Position numbers and translations under genes: made by a program. The notes under the pieces were generated by a model, which saw only the letters and a list, made by a program, of their open reading frames with translations, searched no databases and was not told the origin of the DNA. From assembly GCA_019746355.1 (NCBI GenBank), contig JAIESC010000258.1, positions 1-35,059 of the forward strand: a DNA stretch of 35,059 nucleotides, given 5' to 3'. This DNA is from Xanthobacteraceae bacterium (lineage in GTDB: Bacteria; Pseudomonadota; Alphaproteobacteria; Rhizobiales; Xanthobacteraceae). This document shows, piece after piece, positions 22,960 through 30,788 of this stretch (position 1 is its first letter; each line of letters begins with the position of its first letter).

Positions 22960-25161
22960 CTACACCAGCTTCACGTTCTTCAGCGGCAGGCTGCGCACCG
23001 GCTTGCCGGTGGCAGCGTAGATCGCGTTCAGCACCGCGGGGGCCGCGACGCAGATGGTCGGCTCGCCGACGCCGCCCCAGAAGTCGTGGGTGGGCACGAT
23101 GACCGTCTCGACCTTGGGGAATTCGGCGAGCCGCATCAGCTCGTAGCTGTCGAAGTTGAGATTGGTCATGCGGCCCTTCTCGACGTTCATCTCGCCGTAG
23201 AGCATGGCGGAGAGGCCGTAGGCGACCGAGCCCTCGACCTGCGCCGCGATCTGGCTCGGGTTCACCGCGTGGCCGCAGTCGAGCGCCAGCACCATGCGAT
23301 GCACCTTGAGCACGCCCTTGTCGCTCACCGAGACCTCGGCCGTGGCCGCCGAATAGCTGCCGTAGCCCATGAACTGGGCGATGCCGCGATGCACGCCCGA
23401 AGGCAGCGGCTTGCCCCAGTCGCCCTTCTCGGCCGCGGCGTTCAGCACGCCGAGGTGCTTGGGATAGTCCTTCATCATGGCGCGGCGGAACTCGAGCGGG
23501 TCCTTGCCGGCCGTCTTCGCCACCTCGTCGATGAAGCACTCCAGGTAGATGCCGTTCTGGTTGGTGTTGACGCCGCGCCACGGGCCGACCGGCACGTGGG
23601 TGTTGCGCATCACGTACTCGATCAGCAGGTTCGGCACGTGATAGCCGAGCTGCGCGTCGCCGGGCTCGGCGTAGTAGCCCTGGAGCTGGCGCATGTCGCG
23701 GCCACCCTGGATGCCGCGCGGATTGAGCGTGGCATTGATCGACTGGCCGGAGACGCGCACGTGCAGTCCGGTGAGATTGCCGGCCGCATCGAGACCCGCG
23801 GTGAGCTTGCACTGCGAGATCGGGCGGAAGAAGTCGTGCGCCTGGTCCTCCTCGCGGCTCCAGATCAGCTTGACCGGGATGCCGGGGAATTGCTTGGCGA
23901 TGGCGGTGGCCTGCCTCGTGTAGTCCTGCGTGCCGCCGCGCCGGCCGAAGCCGCCGCCGAGGTCGTGCCGGTGCACCTCGCACTTGCCGATCGGAACACC
24001 GGACACCTCGGACAGCGCCGCAAGCGACGCCTCGAGGTTCTGCGTCGGCACCCAGCACTCCGCCTTGTCGGCGGACACCCGCGCGGTGCAGTTCATCACC
24101 TCCATGCAGGCGTGCGAGAGAAACGGCGTCGCATAGACCGCCTCGACCTTCTTCGCCGCCTCCTCGATCGCCTTCAGCGCATCGCCGTTCTTGCGGTCGC
24201 CGTTGGTCGTCGTCGCGGTGAGGCCTTCCTTGAGCTGCTCGGCGATGCCGGCGTTGGAGACATTGCCGTTGCCGGCCTCGTCCCAGACGATCGGCAGCAC
24301 GTCGAGCGCCTTCTTGGCGTGCCACCAGGTGTCGGCGACCACGGCGACGCCGGTGTCGAACACCTTCATCACCTTCTTCACGCCGGGCATGCCGCTGACC
24401 TTCGACTCGTCGAAGCTCACCACCTTGCCGCCGAACACCGGGCAGTCCTTGATCGCGGCGTTGAGCATGTCCGGCAGCTTCACGTCGATCGCGAAGACCT
24501 TGCTGCCGTTGAGCTTGTCGGCAGTGTCGAGGCGCTTCAGCCCCTTGCCGGCGATGGTCCAGGTCTTCGGGTCCTTGAGCTTGATCTCTTTCGGATCGGG
24601 CGGCGTCAGCTTCGCCGCGGCGGCTGCGACCTTGCCGTAGCGGATCGAGCGCTTGCTTGCGGCGTGGGCGATGACGCCCTTCGACACCGTCACTTCCGCG
24701 ACCGGCACCTTCCACTGGTCGGCCGCGGCCTGCAGCAGCATGATGCGGGCCGCAGCGCCCCCTCGGCGCACATAATCCTGCGAGGTGCGGATGCCGCGGC
24801 TGCCGCCGGTCGACATGTCGCCCCAGGCGCGCTTGTTGGCGAGATTGCGGCCGGGGGTGATGCCCTCGGTCCTGACCTTGCTCCAGTCGCATTCGAGCTC
24901 CTCGGCGACGAGCTGGGCCAAGCCGGTGAGCGTGCCCTGCCCCATCTCCGAGCGGGCGATGCGGACGATGCAGGTGTCGTCCGGCCGGATCGCGACCCAG
25001 ATGTTCACTTCGCTCGCGGCGGCGCCGTTCTGTGCCTGTGCTTCACGGGGGAACGGCACGTTCAGGCCGAGCGCCAAGCCGCCGCCGGCGGCCGCGGCCG
25101 AGCCGACGATGAACTTGCGGCGGGAGAGATGCTTGCCCTTGCCGAATGTCATCTTTCTCAT
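22960..25161 (-). CDS. Molybdenum hydroxylase large subunit (IorB-like, MoCo-binding, Tat-exported)
   Basis: 733 residues. The ATG at 25161 has AAGGAGGGCG upstream. LSRRKFIVGSAAAAGGG is a twin-arginine signal, so the folded enzyme is periplasmic. The xanthine dehydrogenase-family core shows RSEMGQGTLTGLAQLVAEEL, the cofactor-binding LGGGFGRRGGTQDY, PVGPWRGVNTNQNG, and the catalytic Glu in GGVGEPTICVAAPAVLNAI. It resembles isoquinoline 1-oxidoreductase-type beta subunits and aldehyde oxidases of that branch. The gene follows the 2Fe-2S subunit by 10 bp. No cytochrome c or maturation gene (XdhC-type) is adjacent, so the electron acceptor is unknown, as is the substrate. Confidence 0.92.
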   Translation of the reverse strand: MRKMTFGKGKHLSRRKFIVGSAAAAGGGLALGLNVPFPREAQAQNGAAASEVNIWVAIRPDDTCIVRIARSEMGQGTLTGLAQLVAEELECDWSKVRTEGITPGRNLANKRAWGDMSTGGSRGIRTSQDYVRRGGAAARIMLLQAAADQWKVPVAEVTVSKGVIAHAASKRSIRYGKVAAAAAKLTPPDPKEIKLKDPKTWTIAGKGLKRLDTADKLNGSKVFAIDVKLPDMLNAAIKDCPVFGGKVVSFDESKVSGMPGVKKVMKVFDTGVAVVADTWWHAKKALDVLPIVWDEAGNGNVSNAGIAEQLKEGLTATTTNGDRKNGDALKAIEEAAKKVEAVYATPFLSHACMEVMNCTARVSADKAECWVPTQNLEASLAALSEVSGVPIGKCEVHRHDLGGGFGRRGGTQDYTRQATAIAKQFPGIPVKLIWSREEDQAHDFFRPISQCKLTAGLDAAGNLTGLHVRVSGQSINATLNPRGIQGGRDMRQLQGYYAEPGDAQLGYHVPNLLIEYVMRNTHVPVGPWRGVNTNQNGIYLECFIDEVAKTAGKDPLEFRRAMMKDYPKHLGVLNAAAEKGDWGKPLPSGVHRGIAQFMGYGSYSAATAEVSVSDKGVLKVHRMVLALDCGHAVNPSQIAAQVEGSVAYGLSAMLYGEMNVEKGRMTNLNFDSYELMRLAEFPKVETVIVPTHDFWGGVGEPTICVAAPAVLNAIYAATGKPVRSLPLKNVKLV

Positions 25162-25171
25162 GGCGCCCTCC

Positions 25172-25642
25172 TTACGACCGGGTGCCGGTGGTCGCGCCAC
25201 CAGCCGCCATGTGGACCGCCTCGCGGATGCGCTGATACGTCCCGCAGCGACAGATGTTGGTCATCGCCTCGTCGATGTCCTTGTCGGTCGGGCGCGGCTT
25301 CTTCTTCAGGAGCGCCGCCGCCGCCATAATCTGGCCGGACTGGCAGTAGCCGCATTGCGGCACGTCGACCGCGGCCCAGGCCTTCTGCACCGGGTGCGAC
25401 GAGTTCGGCGACAGCCCCTCGATGGTGACGATCCTGTCGGTGGCCTTCACGCTGCCGACCGGGATCGAGCAGGAGCGCTGCACCTCGCCGTTGATGTGCA
25501 CCGAGCACGCGCCGCATGCCGCGACGCCGCAGCCGTATTTGGTGCCGGTCAGCCCGACCTGCTCGCGGATCACCCAGAGCAGCGGCGTGTCGTCCTCGAC
25601 CTTCACGTCGCGGACTTTGCCGTTGATGTTCAATTTCGCCAT
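25172..25642 (-). CDS. Molybdenum hydroxylase small subunit, (2Fe-2S)2 (IorA-like)
   Basis: 156 residues carrying both iron-sulfur centres of the enzyme. The plant-type ferredoxin cluster has [19 protein letters not shown] with a fourth Cys in QRSCSIPVG. The second cluster has [11 protein letters not shown] and [15 protein letters not shown], eight Cys in all as the family requires. GGGAGG precedes the ATG at 25642. It has no signal, so it should ride out with the Tat-exported large subunit encoded 10 bp downstream, whose ribosome site overlaps this gene's stop. The last residues ([11 protein letters not shown]) are disordered-looking. Confidence 0.95.
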   Translation of the reverse strand: MAKLNINGKVRDVKVEDDTPLLWVIREQVGLTGTKYGCGVAACGACSVHINGEVQRSCSIPVGSVKATDRIVTIEGLSPNSSHPVQKAWAAVDVPQCGYCQSGQIMAAAALLKKKPRPTDKDIDEAMTNICRCGTYQRIREAVHMAAGGATTGTRS

Positions 25643-25988
25643 TGATCGCCTCCCAATCTGCGAAACCTTGCGGCGCGCAGCCCGTAGCCGTCCTAAGGAC
25701 GGCGTCGCTTTGCTCGCCTATGCCGTTGCGGGGCTTACGGCCCGCGGCTCCTGTGCTTTTTTTGTTGTTGTTCGGGCGCGAGCTTAGCGCGGCCGGTGCG
25801 GGCTGCCTATGCAGTTTTGAGGCGTTCAAAGGTGAATCGGCCGCACCCGCGTCACGTTATCGTCAAATATCCCGCCGGCGGCGGCGATCGGCTTATTCGA
25901 AACAATTGGAGCCATCGGGCGGCGGATCGCCCCATTGCGGCCGCGGGAATTGCAAATTGCCGCCAAATCGGCAGGGCATCCCGCGACG
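25643..25988. other. Intergenic region between divergent MoCo operon and MscS gene
   Basis: 346 bp that must hold both promoters. It contains the palindrome GCCGTCC-TAA-GGACGGC (25688-25704) near the small-subunit start and a T-rich stretch (TTTTTTTGTTGTTGTT) around 25759-25775. I see no recognisable operator, riboswitch or small gene. Confidence 0.5.
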
Positions 25989-28331
25989 ATGAAGACACTG
26001 CCGCTGCTCCTGATCGTCCTGACCGCACTCGTCGCCGCGCAACCGGCCTGGCCGCAGACGCAGAAAAATGCGCCGGCGCGCCCGGCGCCGTCGGTGACGT
26101 CGACCGAGGCGCAGCAGGCGCTCGAGGTCCTGCAGGACGACGCCAAGCGCGGCCAGCTGATCCAGACGCTGCGGACGATCGCCAAGACATCGTCATCCGG
26201 GACACCGCCGGCGGCGTCGCAAACGCTGCCCGCCGACAATCTCGGCGTGCAGGTCATGGTGCAGGTGTCGAACTGGTTCGGCGAGGCCTCGAGCCAGCTC
26301 GCCACCGCCGCGCGCGCGGTGACCGACTTCCCGATGATCCTGCATTGGGTGGGCCACCTCGTGCAGGACCCCAACGCGCGGCATCTGCTGCTCGATACCG
26401 CCTGGAAGCTCGCGCTGGTGCTCGCCTGCGCGCTCGCCATCGAATGGCTCGTGTGGCGGGCCTTGCGACGGCCGCTCGCGGCAATCGTGCGCTATCTGCC
26501 TGCGCGCGCGCATCCCGCCACGCGGCTGCCGGAGCGCGGTGGCATGTCGCCACAAGACCTGCCGCCGCACGATATTGCGCCACAAGATTTGGGGCAGGAG
26601 CTGCGGCGGCACCGCAGCCTCGCCTATGCCTACCAGCTGATGCTCCGGTTGCCGTTCGTGCTCGCGCGCCTCGCGCTCGAGCTTGCGCCGGTGATCGCCT
26701 TCGCGGCGGTCGGCAACATGCTGCTCGCGACCGAGATCGGCAGCGCGCTGCGGCCGCGCATCATCATCCTCGCGATCGTCAACGCCTACGTGCTCTGCCG
26801 CTGCGTGATCTCCGCGACGCGGGCGCTGGTGTCGCCCGCCGCGAGCCAGCCGAGCCTGTTCGTCATCGGCGACGAGACCGCCGCCTATATCGAGGTGTGG
26901 GTCCGGCGCATCGTCGTGTTCGCGGTGTTCGGCGTGGCGCTCGCCAACGTGGCGCTGCTGCTCGGCCTGTACCGTCCGGCCTATTTCGCCGCGCTGCGGG
27001 TCGTGATCCTGATCGCCCACCTGCTCCTGGTCGTCGTGACCCTGCAATGCCGGACGGCCGTGGCCGACCTGATCAGGGCGCGCGACACCGAACGCGGGGT
27101 GATCGCTGCCGTCCGCAACCGGCTCGCGGACACCTGGCACATCCTCGCCATCATCCTCAATCTCGCGCTGTGGGCGGTCTGGGCGCTGCGCGTGCAGAAC
27201 GGCTACGCGCTGCTGCTGCAGTATTTCGTCGCCACCGTCGCGGTCCTGGTGATCGCCCGGCTGGTGCTGGTGGCGTTGACGGCGATCCTCGACCGGGTGT
27301 TCCGCATCAGCCCGGACTTCATCCGCCGCTATCCGGGGCTGGAAGCGCGCGCCAACCGCTACTTCCCGGCGCTGCGCTCGACGCTGTCCGGCATCGTCAC
27401 CGCGGTCACGATCATCGCGCTGCTCGAGGTCTGGGGCATCGGCGTCACCACCTGGTTCTCGTCGAGCCCGGTGGGGCGGCGCCTGCTCTCCGCCGTGGTC
27501 ACCATCGGCGTCGCGGCGGCGGTGGCGCTGGCGGTCTGGGAGGCGAGCAACGCCGGCATGGAGCGGCATCTCGCCCGGCTCGCGCGCGAGAACCGCTTCG
27601 GGCGCGCGGCGCGGCTGCGCACCTTCCAGCCGATGCTGCGCACCGCGCTGCTCACCATCATCCTCGCCGTCGTGGCCCTGACCGCGCTGAGCGAGCTCGG
27701 CGTCAACATCGCGCCGCTCCTCGCAGGCGCCGGCATCATCGGCATCGCCATCGGCTTCGGCTCGCAGAAGCTCGTGCAGGACCTCATCACCGGGCTGTTC
27801 CTGCTGCTGGAGAATGCGGTTCAGGTCGGCGACACCGTCACGGTCTCAGGCCTGTCCGGCGTGGTGGAGCACCTTTCGATCCGGACGATCCGCCTGCGCG
27901 CCGGCGACGGCTCGATCCACATCATCCCGTTCAGCTCGGTGACGAGCGTCACCAACACCAACCGCGGCATCGGCAACGCGGCGATCAGCGTCAACGTCGC
28001 CTATAAGGAGGACATCGACCACGTCGGCGAAGTGCTGAAGGACATCGTGGCGCAGATGCGGACCGAGCCGAAGTTCAGCGGCATGATCCGCGGCGACCTC
28101 GACCTGTGGGGCGTGGACAAGGTCGACGCCAACATGGTCACGCTTGCGGGCCAGATCCAGTGCACGGACTCAGGCCGCTGGCCGGTGCAGCGCGAGTTCT
28201 ACCGGCGCATGAAGAAGCGCTTCGACGAAACCGGCATCGAGATCGCGCGGCCGCAGGCGACGACGCTGGTGCTGCAGAGCCTGCCGATGCAGATTGCCGA
28301 CAAGCCGATCGGCGTGGCGAAGGCTGGCTAG
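25989..28331 (+). CDS. Large mechanosensitive channel, MscS family (YbiO-like)
   Basis: 780 residues. A signal peptide (MKTLPLLLIVLTALVAAQPA) opens a periplasmic Gln/Ala-rich segment, followed by about ten membrane helices. The MscS core starts near residue 550: pore-helix ALSELGVNIAPLLAGAG with IIGIAIGFGSQKLVQDLITG, then the beta domain FLLLENAVQVGDTVTVSGLSG, VVEHLSIRTIRLRAGDG and IIPFSSVTSVTN. The C-terminal alpha-beta domain ends with DETGIEIARPQ. The length and long N-terminal region resemble E. coli YbiO. It would release solutes on hypo-osmotic shock. The ATG at 25989 gives the signal peptide. Single gene, transcribed away from the MoCo pair. Confidence 0.92.
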   Translation: MKTLPLLLIVLTALVAAQPAWPQTQKNAPARPAPSVTSTEAQQALEVLQDDAKRGQLIQTLRTIAKTSSSGTPPAASQTLPADNLGVQVMVQVSNWFGEASSQLATAARAVTDFPMILHWVGHLVQDPNARHLLLDTAWKLALVLACALAIEWLVWRALRRPLAAIVRYLPARAHPATRLPERGGMSPQDLPPHDIAPQDLGQELRRHRSLAYAYQLMLRLPFVLARLALELAPVIAFAAVGNMLLATEIGSALRPRIIILAIVNAYVLCRCVISATRALVSPAASQPSLFVIGDETAAYIEVWVRRIVVFAVFGVALANVALLLGLYRPAYFAALRVVILIAHLLLVVVTLQCRTAVADLIRARDTERGVIAAVRNRLADTWHILAIILNLALWAVWALRVQNGYALLLQYFVATVAVLVIARLVLVALTAILDRVFRISPDFIRRYPGLEARANRYFPALRSTLSGIVTAVTIIALLEVWGIGVTTWFSSSPVGRRLLSAVVTIGVAAAVALAVWEASNAGMERHLARLARENRFGRAARLRTFQPMLRTALLTIILAVVALTALSELGVNIAPLLAGAGIIGIAIGFGSQKLVQDLITGLFLLLENAVQVGDTVTVSGLSGVVEHLSIRTIRLRAGDGSIHIIPFSSVTSVTNTNRGIGNAAISVNVAYKEDIDHVGEVLKDIVAQMRTEPKFSGMIRGDLDLWGVDKVDANMVTLAGQIQCTDSGRWPVQREFYRRMKKRFDETGIEIARPQATTLVLQSLPMQIADKPIGVAKAG

Positions 28332-28361
28332 GCGCGGAGCGCGCGTCTCCTGCTTCTGCCG

Positions 28362-28423
28362 CGAAACGGGTCAAATTTGGAGCGAAACGGGTCAATCCAC
28401 GCCGACGAGGCGAACGCGCCCCT
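28362..28423. repeat. Left copy of a 29-bp direct repeat, plus a 14-bp doublet
   Basis: 28395-28423 begins ATCCACGCCGA and ends GCGAACGCGCCCCT; the same 29 bases with two changes recur at 29416-29444, on the other side of the M15-like gene. Just before it GCGAAACGGGTCAA occurs twice (28362-28375, 28382-28395). CTCCTGCTTCTGCC at 28348-28361 also matches 4687-4700 at the end of the hairpin element. Confidence 0.7.
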
Positions 28424-28500
28424 GACGTCAAGCTCATCATTTAACGTTACCTGCCAGAACTGCTGGCCTTTTCATCCATAGCGCGAAAATTTCCGCCGCT

Positions 28501-29259
28501 ATGGACCCAATGGTCGAACCGTCTGATCCGAAACCTCTGCAGAGCTCGTCGAACGACGTGCGCGGTCGCATGCGCATGTTGTGCAAGAGCGACAATGCAA
28601 GAGCCATCTTTTTGGCGGTCGGAATTGCCGCGTTTTTCGCGCTGGCATCACACTATGCCGAATATCGCGGCGAGCACCAAACGTCAGTCCCGGGCTGCGA
28701 TAGCGATTCGTGCAGTCAGCCGGTTGCGAACGCCACGCCTGCGACCGGTAACCCTGAGGACACTCCTATTGTCGGTGACGACAAGTATCGCCAGCCTGCA
28801 CCTGACGCAGATACGCATCGCCAGCCCGCACCTGACGCCGATACGCATCGCCACCCCACGCGCAGCGCCAAGAGCAACATGCCCGGCATTGTGATATCGC
28901 GCAAAACGGGCGCGCGGGCGCGTGTTGGCATTGCTCACGCGGCGCGGTTCCAGGCCTATATTGATGACCTGGAAAACAATCACGGCGCCCGCATTCTCTT
29001 CATGGGCGGTGTTCGTCCGGGGCACTGTTCGTCTTCCGGCATGCATCCATGTGGAAAGGCTTTGGATGTGTGTCAGCTTAGCCGTGGCGTCGTAGACGCG
29101 CGTTGCCATCTGCCTCCTCGCCGGGCGCTTGCGCAGATTGCCGCCTCACATGGTCTGTTCGAAGGCGGGCGCTGGTGCAATTCGGACTATGGTCACGTCC
29201 AGCTTGGGGTGAGTGCGCGAGATTGTGGCGATCAACGAACCCGCATCGCGCGACGGTAA
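28501..29259 (+). CDS. Membrane-anchored M15-like (VanY/DacB-like) peptidase domain protein
   Basis: 252 residues. A charged N-terminus leads to one membrane helix (about 34-50), then a disordered stalk with a duplicated APDADTHRQP unit, then a folded domain from ~130. The domain shows HGARILFMGGVRPGHC, SSSGMHPCGKALDVCQ and SDYGHVQLG: the H-x2-G-x-A-x-D and final His arrangement of zinc-dependent M15 D,D-peptidases. Extra Cys (six in the domain) suggest a disulfide-stabilised periplasmic domain. Starts at 28501, 28510 or 28570 are possible. It is flanked by the 29-bp direct repeat, and may have arrived with it. Activity is inferred from motif spacing; the overall match to M15 is partial. Confidence 0.65.
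   Translation: MDPMVEPSDPKPLQSSSNDVRGRMRMLCKSDNARAIFLAVGIAAFFALASHYAEYRGEHQTSVPGCDSDSCSQPVANATPATGNPEDTPIVGDDKYRQPAPDADTHRQPAPDADTHRHPTRSAKSNMPGIVISRKTGARARVGIAHAARFQAYIDDLENNHGARILFMGGVRPGHCSSSGMHPCGKALDVCQLSRGVVDARCHLPPRRALAQIAASHGLFEGGRWCNSDYGHVQLGVSARDCGDQRTRIARR
28791..28850. repeat. Two 30-bp tandem repeats in the peptidase stalk
   Basis: Units 28791-28820 and 28821-28850 are alike except at two bases and encode the repeated Gln-Pro-Ala-Pro-Asp-Ala-Asp-Thr-His-Arg stalk. A partial third unit follows (CCACCCCACG). Confidence 0.85.
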
Positions 29260-29415
29260 ATGGCACCTCAGACTCGTCGCGAAGTTGCGGTTGCTTCCTT
29301 CGAATGATCAACGCGCGGCTTGGGCCGATAACCGGCACCAAGCGGTCATCGATCGGTTTCCCGCCAATCGCCTGGCATTTGAGGAGTCCCCCCGATGACG
29401 ACCATCGATTGCCGG

Positions 29416-29444
29416 ATCCACACCGATGAGGCGAACGCGCCCCT
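29416..29444. repeat. Right copy of the 29-bp direct repeat
   Basis: 27 of 29 bases match 28395-28423, in the same orientation and 1,021 bp away. It lies 33 bp beyond the stop of the dCTP deaminase gene on the other strand. Both copies can encode IH(A/T)DEANAPL in one frame, which may be the reason for conservation or a coincidence. Confidence 0.75.
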
Positions 29445-29476
29445 TATCCGCCATCACACATGTGCGGAAGCGCTGC

Positions 29477-30565
29477 TCAGACCTTGAAGTGCTTCGAAAG
29501 CTTCAGGCCCTGGGCCTGATAGTTCGAGCCGATGCCCATGCCGTAGAGCGTCTTGGGTCTTTCCAGCATCTTCTCGTAGACGAGGCGGCCGACGATCTGG
29601 CCGTGCTCGAGGATGAACGGCACCTCGCGCGAGCGCACCTCGAGCACCGCACGCGCGCCCTGCCCGCCGGCGCCGGCATAGCCGAAGCCCGGATCGAAGA
29701 AGCCCGCATAGTGGACGCGGAATTCGCCGACCAGCGGATCGAACGGCACCATCTCGGCGGCGTAGTCGGGCGGCACCTGCACGGCTTCCTTCGACGCGAG
29801 GATGTAGAACTCGTCCGGATCGAGGATCAGGCTCCTGTCGGCGCGCGCGGCGATCGGCTCCCAGAAATCCGCGATGGTGTGGCCGTCGCGCTTCTCCACG
29901 TCGATCACGCCGGTATGGCGCTTGGCGCGGTAGCCGACGAAGTTGTTCGGGCCGAGCCCCGCGAGATCGACGCCGACGGAGATGCCGTCGCTGAGATCGG
30001 CATCGGCGTCGTCGGTCAGCCGCTCCTTGTCGTGCAGCGCCTTGAGCGCCGCGCCGTCGAGCACCGACTGGCCGCGGCGGAAGCGGATCTGCGACAGCCG
30101 CGTGCCCTCGCGCACCAGCACCGGAAAGGTCTTCGGGCTGATCTCGGCATAGAGCGGCCCGTTGTAGCCCGCGCTGATCCGGTCGAAGCCGTTGGTGCGG
30201 TCGGCGATCACGCGGGTGAACACATCGATGCGGCCGGTGGAGCTCTTCGGATTGGCGGCGGCGGCGACGTCCTGCGGCAGCGCGAGGCTTTCCTGGAGCG
30301 GCACGATATAGACGCAGTTGGTCTCCAGCACGGCGCCCGCGGTCAGCGCGAACTCGTGCAGCCTGAGATCCTTGATGCGCTCGGCGACCGTGGTGCGCGG
30401 ACCCGGCAGGAAGCTCGCGCGGACCCGGTAGGCGACGCTCCCGAGGCGAAGGTCGAGGCTCGCCGGCTGGATCTGGTCGGGCGCGAAGGCGCGGACGGGA
30501 CGAATCCCACCGCTCGCCGCAAGCTCCGAGATCATGTGATCGGGCAGGATGCCCTTCGCCGCCAT
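29477..30565 (-). CDS. 2'-deoxycytidine 5'-triphosphate deaminase, two-domain type
   Basis: 362 residues, about twice the length of the E. coli enzyme, matching the alphaproteobacterial DCD family (PF06559-type) with two dUTPase-like halves. The N-terminal half shows IQPASLDLRLGSVAYRVRASF and VAAAANPKSSTGRIDVFTRVI; the C-terminal half shows VGEFRVHYAGFFDPGFGYAG, GARAVLEVRSREVPFILEHGQ and the ending MGIGSNYQAQGLKLSKHF. It would convert dCTP to dUTP and ammonia, feeding dTMP synthesis. The ATG at 30565 is preceded by a GAAGG ribosome site and, further up, half of a palindromic repeat also seen at 5518. Single gene, diverging from metZ. Confidence 0.92.
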   Translation of the reverse strand: MAAKGILPDHMISELAASGGIRPVRAFAPDQIQPASLDLRLGSVAYRVRASFLPGPRTTVAERIKDLRLHEFALTAGAVLETNCVYIVPLQESLALPQDVAAAANPKSSTGRIDVFTRVIADRTNGFDRISAGYNGPLYAEISPKTFPVLVREGTRLSQIRFRRGQSVLDGAALKALHDKERLTDDADADLSDGISVGVDLAGLGPNNFVGYRAKRHTGVIDVEKRDGHTIADFWEPIAARADRSLILDPDEFYILASKEAVQVPPDYAAEMVPFDPLVGEFRVHYAGFFDPGFGYAGAGGQGARAVLEVRSREVPFILEHGQIVGRLVYEKMLERPKTLYGMGIGSNYQAQGLKLSKHFKV

Positions 30566-30667
30566 CGCCGCGCCTTCAGGACTGCTAGAGCCGTTCCCGT
30601 TGCGACGATTGCTCTACCCGACAGGTGCCTTGACGGGAAGGCGGGCGGCTCGTATGACCACACCTAT

Positions 30668-30724
30668 CTCGTGGTCATTTGAGCCGGCCGGCTTGCTAGC
30701 CACGTAAAACAAGTAGCTAAAAGG
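30668..30724 (+). promoter_or_regulatory. SAM-II riboswitch upstream of metZ
   Basis: The conserved SAM-II (metA-motif) blocks appear in order: CGTGG (30670-30674) pairing with CCACG (30700-30704) as P1, the loop TCATTTGAGCCGGC and GGCTTGC, the TAAA after P1, and the 3' pseudoknot strand AGCTAAAAGG (30715-30724). Two bases (GC) seem added in the loop relative to the usual form (CCGGCCGGC). SAM-II aptamers are known in alphaproteobacteria before methionine genes, which fits metZ downstream. High SAM should switch metZ off. Confidence 0.92.
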
Positions 30725-30738
30725 CCGGGGACGCGTGT

Positions 30739-30769
30739 ACCCGGCCCGAATTATCGGCCGGGTTTTTTT
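30739..30769 (+). terminator. Rho-independent terminator of the SAM-II switch, with competing antiterminator
   Basis: ACCCGGCC (30739-30746) pairs with GGCCGGGT (30756-30763), followed by seven T (30763-30769): a classical intrinsic terminator 20 bp before the metZ start. Its left arm can instead pair with GGCCGGG at 30723-30729, which begins in the riboswitch's own 3' strand. SAM binding would tie up that strand and free the terminator. Confidence 0.85.
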
Positions 30770-30788
30770 GTTGGCCAAGGAGGCCGGA

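Noticed and set aside
22681..25329. 882-codon plus-strand frame over the MoCo genes
   Set aside because: It is the complement of two well-supported genes with all cofactor motifs; the frame is long only because of high GC at third positions and gives His/Arg/Asp-rich low-information protein.
28501..29259. Phage endolysin
   Set aside because: An M15-like domain is common in phage lysins, but this protein has a membrane anchor and stalk and there are no phage genes around it.
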